Of a DNA stretch of 64,000 nt, positions 1-9,300 are shown piece by piece (the first letter of the stretch is position 1; each line of letters opens with the position of its first letter). A program made the translations under genes and the position numbers. Under the pieces are notes generated by a model. It was not told the DNA's origin and did not search any database. It saw only the letters and a program-made list of their open reading frames with translations. This DNA is from Myxococcales bacterium (GTDB lineage: Bacteria > Myxococcota > UBA796 > SXON01), in NCBI GenBank assembly GCA_009692585.1, contig SHYX01000012.1, forward strand, positions 1 through 64,000, written 5' to 3'.

Positions 1-344
1 GCAAGACGATCGGTCCACAACCAACGCGTCGGCGCCGTGCTCTGCGCGAACTCAGGGGCTGGCGCCCCGATTCCGAAGCGGCGCGCCGTGCTCTGGAGGC
101 GGCAGGCCTCGGCAGGGTGGCACCAGGGCTCGACCAGCTTCTCCGGCGCGGCGAGGGCGTCGTCCAGCGCGTCGTCCCACGGCCGCCCGACCACGCCGGG
201 GCAGGCGGGACGGAGCGCGCACCTGGCACAGGGCGGGCCGAAATTGCCAGGTGGAGAATGCAGAACTGGGCGACTCACCACGGGAGCGCCGGGAACGTAG
301 CCCAGACAGGCTGGGAGCTCGAGCGCGGTTGCCGTTGCGGTCAC
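1..344 (-). CDS. Partial Cys-rich protein running off the left edge
   Basis: An open minus-strand frame enters from the left edge and can be read back to a GTG at 344. The product has a first part with 'ELPACLGYVPGAP', then a compact cysteine group (CARCALRPACPG) and further cysteines (WCHPAEACR). CxxC-x5-C clusters of this kind occur in auxiliary iron-sulfur regions of radical SAM enzymes and in zinc ribbons, but no catalytic motif is inside the window, so no function is assigned. The GTG was chosen because a TATGTT hexamer lies exactly six bases upstream, as at eight other genes here. The frame stays open further upstream, antisense to the histidine kinase, so the start is not certain. Confidence 0.4.
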   Translation of the reverse strand, partial: MTATATALELPACLGYVPGAPVVSRPVLHSPPGNFGPPCARCALRPACPGVVGRPWDDALDDALAAPEKLVEPWCHPAEACRLQSTARRFGIGAPAPEFAQSTAPTRWLWTDRL

Positions 345-350
345 GGCGAC

Positions 351-356
351 AACATA
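351..356 (-). promoter_or_regulatory. Putative -10 hexamer of a leaderless gene
   Basis: TATGTT on the minus strand is followed by six bases and the GTG at 344. The same TA-hexamer/6-nt/start spacing recurs elsewhere in the window. No convincing -35 was seen. Confidence 0.4.
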
Positions 357-361
357 GCGGC

Positions 362-367
362 TATACT
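362..367 (+). promoter_or_regulatory. Putative -10 hexamer for the kinase operon
   Basis: TATACT lies 19 bases before the kinase ATG at 387 and would give a leader of about 12 nt. It sits only five bases from the divergent minus-strand hexamer at 351-356, so the two genes would share this short region. Confidence 0.4.
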
Positions 368-386
368 CGGCACCAGACGACGGAAC

Positions 387-1451
387 ATGCGCCGACCCGG
401 CCTCGCGCTGAAGCTCAGTGTCCTCTTGATGCTCGGCGTCGTCGGCGCGATGCTGGTGGACTACGGCCTCACCTCGGGCTCCCCGCTGGACCGGGCGCGG
501 GTGCTGGTCTTCGTGGCGTTGTCGCTGGGAATGGCGCTGGCGGCCGCCGTGGTGGTGGACGTCCTGGTCATTCGCCCGCTGGTGCGCCTGTCGGCGCAGG
601 CCCGCCGGATGGAGGCGCTCGACTACGCCGAGCCGTTTCTGCCCACCGGGATGGACGAGCCGCGCGAGCTCGGCCTCGCTCTCGAACACCTCCGTCAGCG
701 CGTCGTGGCCGAGCGGGAAGACCTGCGCCGACTCAACGCCGAGTTGGAGGCGCGCGTCGAGGAGCGGTCGGCGGCGCTCGCCGAGGCCCAACGGGAACTG
801 CTGGCGCGGGAGCGGCTGGTGTCGGTGGGGCGCCTCGCCGCGGGCGTGGCCCACGAGGTGAACAACCCCGCGGGGGTCATCCTCGGTCGGGTCGGGCTCA
901 TCCTCGACGATCCCGCGGCACTTCCGGCAGAGCTGGCCGACGATCTTCGGGTCGTGGCCCGCCAGGCGGAGCGCATCCGCGAGATCACCAGCGGCCTGCT
1001 GCGGCTGGGGCGACCGAGCCGCGGGGAGCGAGGCCCCGTCGACCTCGAAGCGGTGGTGCGCTGCGCCGCGGACCTCGCGCGTCTCGAAGCACAGCGCCGG
1101 GGGGTGTCGCTCGCCGTCGAGGGCGCGTCTGGTCCGATCACCGGGGACGCCGCGGCGCTGCAGCAGGTGGTCTACAACCTCATCCGGAATGCCGTACAGG
1201 CCTCGCCGGACGGGGCGCAGGTGAGGATGACCGTCTCCGCGCAACAGGTCGTCGTCGAGGATCGGGGCGCCGGACTCAGTCCCGAGGCCATGGTCCACCT
1301 CTTCGAGCCGTTCTTCACCACCAAGCCGCTCGGCGAAGGCACGGGTCTCGGCCTGGCAGTCGCGCACGGGATCGTCCGGGACCACGGCGGGACGCTGGTC
1401 GCAGAGGCACGATCCGGCGGAGGCGCCCGGTTCGTCGTGCGCCTGGGTTAG
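387..1451 (+). CDS. Membrane sensor histidine kinase, NtrB-type
   Basis: A 354-aa inner-membrane kinase, probably the partner of the NtrC-type regulator at 1847. Two hydrophobic segments lie at about residues 9-28 and 38-62 with a very short periplasmic loop, followed by a HAMP-like and coiled-coil linker (about 63-143). The H-box 'VAHEVNNP' puts the phosphoacceptor at His156. The ATPase domain shows the N box (NLIRNAVQ), G1 (DRGAGLS), F box (FEPFFTTK) and G2 (GEGTGLGLA). With almost no extracytoplasmic domain, the signal probably comes through the membrane or from a partner. The ATG at 387 was chosen because the open frame upstream has no membrane or domain character. Nine bases separate it from the next gene, suggesting one operon. 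Confidence 0.9.
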   Translation: MRRPGLALKLSVLLMLGVVGAMLVDYGLTSGSPLDRARVLVFVALSLGMALAAAVVVDVLVIRPLVRLSAQARRMEALDYAEPFLPTGMDEPRELGLALEHLRQRVVAEREDLRRLNAELEARVEERSAALAEAQRELLARERLVSVGRLAAGVAHEVNNPAGVILGRVGLILDDPAALPAELADDLRVVARQAERIREITSGLLRLGRPSRGERGPVDLEAVVRCAADLARLEAQRRGVSLAVEGASGPITGDAAALQQVVYNLIRNAVQASPDGAQVRMTVSAQQVVVEDRGAGLSPEAMVHLFEPFFTTKPLGEGTGLGLAVAHGIVRDHGGTLVAEARSGGGARFVVRLG

Positions 1452-1459
1452 CAGGTCGG

Positions 1460-1837
1460 ATGCTCTTCGTCTTTGCCCTCGCCTGCTCCTCCGCCCCGCT
1501 CGTTCCCGCCGCCCACGCCAACTCGTGCGGCAGCATCAGCAACAGCGACATGCGCTACTACTGCCAGTCCAGTTGCGGCAGCATCAGCAACAACGACCTC
1601 CGCTACTACTGCGACGGCCGCTACGGCAGCATCAGCAACAGCGACCTCCGCTACTACGGCCAGGGCAACTGCGGCAGCATCAGCAACAGCGACCTCCGCT
1701 ACTACTGCGACGGCCGCTACGGCAGCATCAGCAACAGCGACCTCCGCTACTACAGCCAGGGCAACTGCGGCAGCATCGGCAACAGGGACATGCGCTACCT
1801 GTGCGGGTCCGGTCGGAAGTGGCCTGGACCGTTCTGA
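1460..1837 (+). CDS. Secreted Cys/Tyr-rich 16-residue repeat protein
   Basis: A 125-aa protein with a signal peptide (about residues 1-21, ending AAHA-N) and then six tandem 16-residue units of the pattern (C/Y)GSISNSDLRYY(C/G/S), closing with RYLCGSGRKWPGPF. Units alternate between Cys-rich and Tyr-starting forms, so the cysteines could pair within or between units after export. I recognise no named family beyond a resemblance to small C..I.N.D.R..C repeats in proteobacterial secreted peptides. It lies 8 bp after the kinase stop and 9 bp before the response-regulator start, so it is almost certainly co-transcribed. A role as ligand or sensor accessory for the kinase is inference from position only. 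Confidence 0.7.
   Translation: MLFVFALACSSAPLVPAAHANSCGSISNSDMRYYCQSSCGSISNNDLRYYCDGRYGSISNSDLRYYGQGNCGSISNSDLRYYCDGRYGSISNSDLRYYSQGNCGSIGNRDMRYLCGSGRKWPGPF
1526..1813 (+). repeat. Six tandem 48-bp coding repeats
   Basis: Units begin at 1526, 1574, 1622, 1670, 1718 and 1766 and are nearly identical at the DNA level, especially the 'agcatcagcaacagcgac' core. Near-identity of codons as well as residues points to recent tandem duplication. Unit gain or loss would keep the reading frame. Confidence 0.9.
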
Positions 1838-1846
1838 GCCATCCGC

Positions 1847-3220
1847 ATGGCGCGCATCCTCGTCGTCGATGACGAACCCGATCTGTTGGAGACGGTGCGC
1901 CGAATCCTGGCACGGAGCGGCCACGACGTCCTGACCGCCCCGAGCGGCGCCGAGGGTCTGCACGTCCTGGAACGGGGCGGGATCGAGCTGGTGCTTACCG
2001 ACTTGATGATGCCGGGCATCGACGGCCTGGGTGTGGTGGCCGGCGCGGCGGCGCATGATCCGCTGACGCCGGTGGTGCTGATGACCGCCTACGCCACCGT
2101 CGAGACCGCGGTTTCAGCGCTCCGGGCGGGCGCCTGGGACTACCTCGCCAAGCCCTTCGGCCCCGATGCGCTCCGGGTGGTGGTGGATCGCGCCCTCGGG
2201 CATCGCGCCCTGGGCACGGAGAATCGTCGTCTTCGCGCTGCGCTCGTCGGGCCCCCGCTCCTGGGCGCCAGCGCCGCGCTCACCGCGGTCATCGAGACCA
2301 TCGAACGCGTCGCGCCGACCGAGCTCAGCGTGCTGATCACCGGGGAGTCGGGCACCGGGAAGGAGGTCGTCGCGCGGGCGCTCCACTCATCCAGCCGCCG
2401 CGCCTCCCGACCGTTCGTCCCCGTGGACTGCGGCGCGATCCCGCCGAACCTGGTGGAGAGCGAGCTCTTCGGCCACGAACGCGGCGCCTTCACCGGTGCC
2501 GAGTCCGAGCGGCGGGGGCTCGTCGAGGAGGCCGACAGCGGGACCTTCTTCCTTGACGAGATTGGCGATCTGGACGCGACGGCGCAGACGCGGCTTCTGC
2601 GCCTTCTCCAAGAGGGGGAGTTCCGCCGCGTGGGCAGCAATCGCCTCCGGAAGGTCGATCTCCGCGTGGTCGCGGCGACGAACCGGCCCCTGGAGGACGC
2701 CGTCGCCGCGGGGCGCTTTCGGGCCGACCTGTTCCACCGCCTCAACGTCGTGCGCATCCACCTGCCACCGCTGCGGGAACGGTTGACCGACGTGCCGGTG
2801 CTGGTCCGGCACTTCGTGGCACGTTTCCGTGCCGAGGGGGGACGCGCACCGATGGCCGTGGGCGAACCGCTTCTGGCCCGGTTCGCCGGGCACACCTGGC
2901 CCGGCAACGTGCGTGAGTTGGCCAATGTCTGTCGGTACCTCGCGGGGCTGGCGTCGGGGCCCGAAGCGCTGATCTCGGACCTGCCGCCTGGGTTCGGTGG
3001 CGACGTCGAACGGGGTGCGAACGCACCGACGGCGACGACTCCGCCCGCAGGCGTGCGGCACGATCTCCCCTACGCCGAAGCCAAGCGCCTGTGGCTCGAT
3101 CCCTTCGACGAGGCCTACTTCCACGCGCTCCTCGCCGCGCACGACGGCAACATCTCGGCGGCGGCGCGCGCGGCCGACATCGATCGGAAAACGGTGCAGC
3201 GGTTCTTGAAGCGGGAGTGA
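1847..3220 (+). CDS. Sigma-54-dependent response regulator, NtrC family
   Basis: A 457-aa transcription activator with the canonical three domains. The receiver (about 1-120) has the acidic pair Asp8-Asp9, phosphoacceptor Asp52 in 'LVLTDLMMPG' and the Lys of 'YLAKPF'. The AAA+ domain (about 140-370) has Walker A (GESGTGKE), the sigma-54 contact loop GAFTGA near residue 214, and Walker B (FFLDEIGD). The C-terminus carries a Fis-type helix-turn-helix (AAARAADIDRKTVQRFLKR). The preceding kinase gene and the repeat-protein gene are probably in the same operon. I did not find a clear -24/-12 promoter in the window, so its targets are probably elsewhere. Confidence 0.95.
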   Translation: MARILVVDDEPDLLETVRRILARSGHDVLTAPSGAEGLHVLERGGIELVLTDLMMPGIDGLGVVAGAAAHDPLTPVVLMTAYATVETAVSALRAGAWDYLAKPFGPDALRVVVDRALGHRALGTENRRLRAALVGPPLLGASAALTAVIETIERVAPTELSVLITGESGTGKEVVARALHSSSRRASRPFVPVDCGAIPPNLVESELFGHERGAFTGAESERRGLVEEADSGTFFLDEIGDLDATAQTRLLRLLQEGEFRRVGSNRLRKVDLRVVAATNRPLEDAVAAGRFRADLFHRLNVVRIHLPPLRERLTDVPVLVRHFVARFRAEGGRAPMAVGEPLLARFAGHTWPGNVRELANVCRYLAGLASGPEALISDLPPGFGGDVERGANAPTATTPPAGVRHDLPYAEAKRLWLDPFDEAYFHALLAAHDGNISAAARAADIDRKTVQRFLKRE

Positions 3221-3229
3221 CTGGCGCGC

Positions 3230-4594
3230 TCAGGTCGCCGCCTGCTCGCTCACCCTCCGGATGTGGTCGAGCACCCTCGAGTGGATCGCGTGGATCGCCG
3301 CCTCGCTCCACAACGTCCACCACCACTCGGGCGCCATCGCGAAGGTGTAGCCGGTGCGTCCTTCGAGGCGGGTGCCCCCGCCCGGGAGCGGGGTGAGGAG
3401 GAACTCCCCCCGGCGCGACACGAGGATGCCGTCGAGGTGGGGCGCATAGACCACCGCATAGGGGCTCCATTCGTGCATGGTGGGCGGGCTCTCGGTCACG
3501 CGGAAGGCGAGGCGGCGCGGCTCGTCCCACACGGTGATCGGCTCCACGAACGGGCCCGTCGAAAACTCACAGTACCGCACCGCCCCCACCCCGGCGCCGT
3601 CGATATGGGCGCGAACGGGGTACGCGATGCCCAACTGAAAATACCACTCCGCCGGGGGTGGCAACTCCACCCCGCCGAAGCCGACCACGTTGGCCCACAC
3701 CACCGCCGGCGACGCAGCGATGTCCACGGTGGTCACCACCTCGTGCACCGTGTCGTGTCGGGGCGGCGGCTCGACCGAGAAGCTCAACGGCAACGGCAGC
3801 GCCGCCGCAAGCACGCCGCGCGTGCCCCCGACGAGCGCCATGGCACGGCCCAACGAAACCCCGAGGAGCGACATCACCGTGGCGATCGGTGCGGCCATCG
3901 CCACGCAGATCACGCCCTCCAGGGCGAAGAGCAGGAGCATCCCCGCGCTCAGCACGACGGTCAGCACGCCAACACCCACGTTCGGAAAGAAGCCCCGCGC
4001 CACCTGTCGGTTCAGCAGGAAGCCGCTGACCGCCCCCATCACGAACGGGGTGCCGATGAACAGGGAACTGCCGTAACTTCCGAACGCGAACACCCCGAGA
4101 AGCGTCATCGCGAGTCCGATCAGGGTGCCAGCCGCGGTGCCTGCCATGGCGGCTCTGAGCAGGGACTCGCCCCGCGCCAGCGTCGGCACCAACGGCTGAT
4201 CGGGACGAGACGGAAGCGCGCACAGCCCCAGCATCACGAGGTAGTTCACAAACGGAACGAAAAAGAGGAGGCCGAGCCACGGCGGCAGACCCGCGTCACG
4301 AGCACGGCGCACGGTCATCGACACGCCGACCCACGCGAAGGGAAGCGTCCACAGCGCGGCGGCAACCGACGGCCAGGCCGAACCGCTGGGATAGGCCTCG
4401 AGGCGGGTCGTCAACAGCGGCGAGAAGAATGCCACAGGTGCGAGCAGCGTGCCCCCTGCAAACCAGGCGATGGCCGCGTCTCCGGCGTACTTCACGGCCA
4501 TGCCACCGAAGCCCAGCGCAGCGTAGAGGCGTGCGCTCACCGGAGCGCGCAGCCCGAAGACGCGGGCGAGGAAGGGCCACGGGGGAGCGCTCAT
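3230..4594 (-). CDS. DUF805-like multi-pass membrane protein fused to an SRPBCC domain
   Basis: A 454-aa protein. The first third resembles DUF805: several hydrophobic helices and the motif 'RRARDAGLPPWLGLLFFVPF' near residues 95-115. A second hydrophobic block follows (about 155-275). The last 160 residues form a soluble domain with the START/SRPBCC pattern: 'VDIAASPAVVWANV' start, 'EPRRLAFRV' mid-strand, and a long C-terminal helix with conserved Trp/His (WWWTLWSEAAIHAIHSRVL). SRPBCC domains bind hydrophobic ligands in a helix-grip pocket. Start set at the ATG at 4594, just before the first hydrophobic helix; the frame continues upstream without membrane character. It converges on the response regulator with a 9-bp gap. 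Ligand and role are unknown. Confidence 0.75.
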   Translation of the reverse strand: MSAPPWPFLARVFGLRAPVSARLYAALGFGGMAVKYAGDAAIAWFAGGTLLAPVAFFSPLLTTRLEAYPSGSAWPSVAAALWTLPFAWVGVSMTVRRARDAGLPPWLGLLFFVPFVNYLVMLGLCALPSRPDQPLVPTLARGESLLRAAMAGTAAGTLIGLAMTLLGVFAFGSYGSSLFIGTPFVMGAVSGFLLNRQVARGFFPNVGVGVLTVVLSAGMLLLFALEGVICVAMAAPIATVMSLLGVSLGRAMALVGGTRGVLAAALPLPLSFSVEPPPRHDTVHEVVTTVDIAASPAVVWANVVGFGGVELPPPAEWYFQLGIAYPVRAHIDGAGVGAVRYCEFSTGPFVEPITVWDEPRRLAFRVTESPPTMHEWSPYAVVYAPHLDGILVSRRGEFLLTPLPGGGTRLEGRTGYTFAMAPEWWWTLWSEAAIHAIHSRVLDHIRRVSEQAAT

Positions 4595-4905
4595 CGCGTG
4601 AGCGTATGCCGACGGACGTGGCGGTTCACGAGACCAAGGACAGCATCCGCGTGGACCCGGGCCAGACGCGGAGCGGGCCATCCGTCGCCCGGTGCCCGGA
4701 GGAGCCCGCGGCCAGGTCGCCGTCGCCGCCCTTGACGCCCACCCCCCGACGAACGTCGGCGCGGGAATCCCCAGTCGCAACACCCCGATCCGCGACCCGG
4801 CGCTCGCAGCCACCGTCCGCGTGGTCGGCGACGGACGCTTCGGCCCGCTCATGCCCAGCGATCTGCTGCGCACCCCGGGGTGGGGGCCGTACCGCCGGCC
4901 CGCCC
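4595..4905. other. Intergenic region, no supported gene
   Basis: About 310 bp between a start and a stop of minus-strand genes. Open frames exist on both strands (for example a plus frame reading 'VGAGIPSRNTPIRDP', whose antisense is equally open), but there is no start/ribosome-site/domain combination to support a gene. It may be a decayed gene. Confidence 0.4.
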
Positions 4906-6324
4906 CTACAGCGCCCCCCGCAACCGTTCCAGCTCGACCAGCGCCACGAGCCAGTCGGTGCGGGCCTTCTCCGCGTCGGCGCGCGCCTGATCGACGTCCT
5001 TCTGCGCGGTGATCAGGTCGCGCTGGAGGCTGCGCCCCTCCACCAGCCGCGCCTTCTCGGCGGCGAAGGTTTCTTCGGCGAGGCGCTGGTTCAGCTCCGC
5101 CAACTCAAGGAGCTGTCTGGCACCGTCGAGGCTGCGCAGTTGGGCCCGCGCGGCGGTCTCGACGGTCGCCTCCGCGGCGGCGAGTGACAACTTCGCCCGG
5201 GCGAGGGCGGCGTGGGACTGGGCAAGGCTGCCTCGATCAAGCCGATTCAGGAGCGGCATGGTCAGCGTTGCCCCCACGCTCCACTGTGGCAACTTCGCGT
5301 CGCCGATCTCGGCGAGGCTGCCCGAGAGGGTCGGGTCGTACCCGCGGAGGGCCACGCCGCCGTTGGCGTCCAACTGAGGCAGGAGTCCGTGGCGGGCGTC
5401 TCGGACGTCCTGGGTACGCGTGTCGACCTCGAGCCGGGCCAGGCGGAGCGAGGGGTTTCCTTGCGCCACCGCGTCGAGGATGGCACGGTCGTCACCGGTG
5501 ACATCTATCGGCGGAGCCGGACGGCTGCTCAGGGTCAGGCTCGCCTCCAACGACACCCCGATGAGCACGGCAAGCTGGTCCTCCGCGGCCTCGGCCGCGG
5601 CTTCGGCATCGAGCGTGGCCCGCTCGGCCTGGGCCAGCGCCGCGGCGATCCGCGTGGCCTCGACCTGGGCGAGCTTGCCCGCCCCGACCAGGGCGCGGGT
5701 GATGCGGGCCTGTTCGGCGGTGGCCGCGCGCGACTGGGCGGCGATCTCGACGAGGCGCCGGGCGGTGTGGAGACCCCAGTAGCCACGCGCGGCGGCGGCC
5801 ACGGCGTCCTGGCGGGCAATCTCGAGGGCCAGCTCGGCGGACGAGACGGCGCCCTGGGCGGCATGGACACCACGCAGATTCCACGCGAGGCGGTGCCCCT
5901 GCAGCAGACTCTGCGAGAGACCGAGGGTCAATTTGCTGCCCCAGGCCGGCTCGCCGAACTCGGCGTCGAACTGCTCGATGGTGAAGGTGGAGTCGGACTG
6001 GTCGGCGTCGAAGTCCAACGACAGGCCGGTGCCGGTGGCGAAGGCCTGGGTGAGGCCGGCGTTGATGGTGTAGCCGGTGGTGTCGCTGGTGTAGGCGCCG
6101 AACTGCGCCTGTCCTTCGTCGGTCGAGGCGAAGGTGGTGCCACCGAGACTGAGCATCGGCTCGAACGGCGCGCGGGCGACCAGCAGGGCGCCCAGCGCCG
6201 CCGCGTGATCGGTCTGGGCAAGGGCGACGCCCGACGCGGACGCCGACGCGCGCGCCAGGGCGTCGGCGTAGCTCACCGAGACCGGGTCCGCGGCGCGGGC
6301 GGCAAGGACGAAAACAAGGATCAT
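4906..6324 (-). CDS. TolC-family outer-membrane efflux channel
   Basis: A 472-aa outer-membrane protein with signal peptide (MILVFVLAARA) and two long alpha-helical repeats typical of outer-membrane efflux proteins: alternating Ala-rich coiled coil and short beta segments, with the second repeat containing 'GNPSLRLARLEVDTRTQDV' and a C-terminal coiled coil ending 'VALVELERLRGAL'. It would form the trimeric exit duct for the RND pumps. Its ATG overlaps the stop of the upstream RND gene by four bases, so translation is coupled. Substrate unknown. Confidence 0.9.
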   Translation of the reverse strand: MILVFVLAARAADPVSVSYADALARASASASGVALAQTDHAAALGALLVARAPFEPMLSLGGTTFASTDEGQAQFGAYTSDTTGYTINAGLTQAFATGTGLSLDFDADQSDSTFTIEQFDAEFGEPAWGSKLTLGLSQSLLQGHRLAWNLRGVHAAQGAVSSAELALEIARQDAVAAAARGYWGLHTARRLVEIAAQSRAATAEQARITRALVGAGKLAQVEATRIAAALAQAERATLDAEAAAEAAEDQLAVLIGVSLEASLTLSSRPAPPIDVTGDDRAILDAVAQGNPSLRLARLEVDTRTQDVRDARHGLLPQLDANGGVALRGYDPTLSGSLAEIGDAKLPQWSVGATLTMPLLNRLDRGSLAQSHAALARAKLSLAAAEATVETAARAQLRSLDGARQLLELAELNQRLAEETFAAEKARLVEGRSLQRDLITAQKDVDQARADAEKARTDWLVALVELERLRGAL

Positions 6325-9300
6325 GGTACCTCGGTGGTGGGCCAGGCGAACGCGAGCCAGCGACGCCCGCTGTCCCGCAGATCGTCGAGGAACGCGTACA
6401 GGAAGGGGACGAAGAACAGGGTGAGCACGGTCGCCGCGGTCATTCCGAACGCGACCACGCGGCCGAGCGGGGCGTAGGGAATGCCGACAAAGGTCTCGGT
6501 GCCGAGCGCCATGGGGAGTATTCCGACAATCGCGGTGAGCGCGGTCATCAGGATCGGCCGGAGACGTTGGCGGACCGCCTCGACCAGAGCCCGCTCACGC
6601 GGCATGTGACGGCGCAGCTCGGTGACCCGGTCGATGAGCACGATGCCGTTGTTGACGACGATGCCCATGAGGATGATCATCCCGATGCCGCCCATCGCAT
6701 CGAAGGGGGTGTCGGTCAGGTACAGACCCCAATACACCCCGAAGCTGGCCATGGGGATGGTCATGATGACGGTGAGCGGGAGCAAGAAACTCTCGAAGAG
6801 CACCCCCATGATCAGGAACACGAAGACGACACTCAGCAGGAACGCTGAGTTGCGCGCCTGGTCACTCTCCAACTGTTCTTGCCACTCGTCGCCGCGCTCC
6901 GGACCGTAGCCCGAGGGCCAGTCCATCTGCGCCAGTTCGGCCATCGCCTGGGCGTAGACCGCTTCTTTGCTGGCGCCCTCCTCGAGCTCCATCTGGATGC
7001 CCAGCTGCGTCTTGCGATCATGTCGCCGAATCGAGCCCCAACTCGAGCCCGGCTCGGGGGTGACCAGCCCCCGGAGCGCCACCCCGCCGGTCCGATTGCC
7101 GATCTGAAAGTCGAGCAGGCGGTCGACGCTGACGCGGTCGTCGTCAGCGAAGCGGGTGAACATCCGCACTTCCCGCTCCCCCACGATCCAGGGCGACAAC
7201 GGCGCCCCCCGCATGGCGAACGACACCACCCGACCGATCGTCGACGCGCTGACGCCGTACCGGGCGGCCGCGGTGCGATCGACCCGCAGGCGGATCTCTT
7301 CTTCGCCGCCTTCGTCGGCTCCGTCCTCCACGTTGAGCACGCCGGGGATGCCCTGCAGCCGTCGGCTGGCCTCCTTGCCGATGGCGGCGAGCGTCTCGCT
7401 GTCTTCGCCGACCAGCGCCACACCGATGCTCTTCGATTTTCCTTCACTGTCGCCCCAACCGATCTGCGCCGACACCCCCGGGATGTCGGGCAGCTTCTTC
7501 TTCGCATCGGCGAGCATCTCCTCGCGCGGCATGACCTCGTCCTTGTCACCATCCAGGTAGATCGACAGGTTTCCACGCGTACTGTCCGAACTCAGCCGCG
7601 ATCGGTAGGTGCGCACCCCCCACGCATCACGATTGTCTTCGGCGAGCTTCTCGAAGGCCTCCACCACGCGCAGGCGCTCGTAGTAGGTGTAGGCGCGGGG
7701 CACCTCGAAGCGGACACTGAAGTCGTCGATGTTCCCCTCGGCTTCGTCCTCGCACGAGACCGCCTGCACCGGCACCACCACCGTCAGCACGATCCCGGCC
7801 ACGACCGCCACGAAGCTGTCCATGGGGTGCCGCAACACCCGCCTCAACACGGTCACGACGGTATCGGAGAGCCACACCATCCACCGCGCGTCGGCGACGA
7901 TCCGGCCCGAACTGAGCCAGACGGTGGAGAGCGGGGTGAACACCAGGGTGATGAGCAGGCTCGCCACGTGCACCCAGACCACCGGCATGCCCAACGCGCC
8001 GAGGAAGAAGCTGAAGTCGGCGTCGCCGCTCATGAGGATGACGGGTAAGAATACAATCGAGCTGGTGGCCGTGCACAAGACCACTGGCAACAACACCTCG
8101 GCGGTACCGTCGATCGCCGCGGAGACCGCCTCCTGACCAAGCTGTCGTCGTCGGAAAATGGCCTCCACCACCACCACGGCGTTGTCGATCGCGATGCCCA
8201 CCGCGATCATCAGGCCGAGCATGGAGAGCAGATTGAGGGAGGTGCCCCCGAAGTACATGACGATGACGGTCAACAACAACGAGGAGGGGATGGTCGACGC
8301 GATCAGCGCGGTGATGCGCCACTCACGGAGGAACAGGCCCAACACGATGACCGCGAGCACCCCGCCTTCGAGCGCGGCCCGGTACAGCGCCAGGAGGCTC
8401 TTCTCGATGAGCTCGCCCTGATCGAAGAAGGAGTGGAAGTGGAAGCCCTTCAGCCGGGGGTCCGCCGCCAGCTCGGCGAAGGCGGCCTGGGTCGCCGCGC
8501 AGACCTCGACGGTGTTGGCGGTCGACTCCTTGTTGATGGCGAGCGCAGCGGCCTCGCGACCCTCGATGCGGTTGATGCTCGTGGTGGAGGCGGGCGCGTA
8601 CCGGACCTCGGCGATGTCGGTGAGCACGAGCCCGTTGCCGATCGGCCAGCGCCGGATCTCGTCGAGTCCTTCGTAGCGCGCGAGCGAGCGCACGTACCGG
8701 ACCTCTCCGCGATCCTCGACCCGCCCGGCCGCCATCTGGATGTTGTCCCCGCCCAGACCGGTGACCACCGCCATGAGGTCCACGCGGTGCGCCATCAGTC
8801 GTTCGCGGTCGAAGTCGATCCACACCACCGGCTCGTCCACGCCCCACACATCGACGCGGCCGACCCCCTCGATGCGCTCCAGCCGCGTCTGGATGATGCG
8901 GGTGGTCAGGAAGTGCAGGTCTTCGAGGCTGATGTTCTCCGGCGCCGAGATCCCCGCCCACACCACCGGTTCGTCGCTGGGGTCGAACCGCCAGATCCAC
9001 ACCTTCTCCACGTCGTCGGGGAGGTCGGCCATGGCGCGCTCGACGCGGTCACCGACGGCGTTGTAGGCCTCGTCCATGTCGACGTCGCCGTGAAATTCGA
9101 GGGACAGGTTGGCCCCGTCGCTGCGCGCGCGCGAATCGAGCGATTTCAGCCCGGCGACGGTGCTGATCTGCTCTTCCAGCGGGCGCAGGACCCGCGATTC
9201 GGTCTCGATCGGGGTGCTGTCTTCGTAGTCGACCCACAACCACAACTGCGGCGAAATCCACCCCGACGGCATCATCTGTACCGGGATGCGCATCCAGGCC

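Noticed and set aside
225..245. TGGCAC-type sigma-54 promoter upstream of the kinase
   Set aside because: The -12 TTGC box is missing at the required distance.
1526..1813. Regular 48-bp repeats that could be read as a CRISPR-like array
   Set aside because: No unique spacers; units are contiguous and encode a secreted repeat protein in frame.
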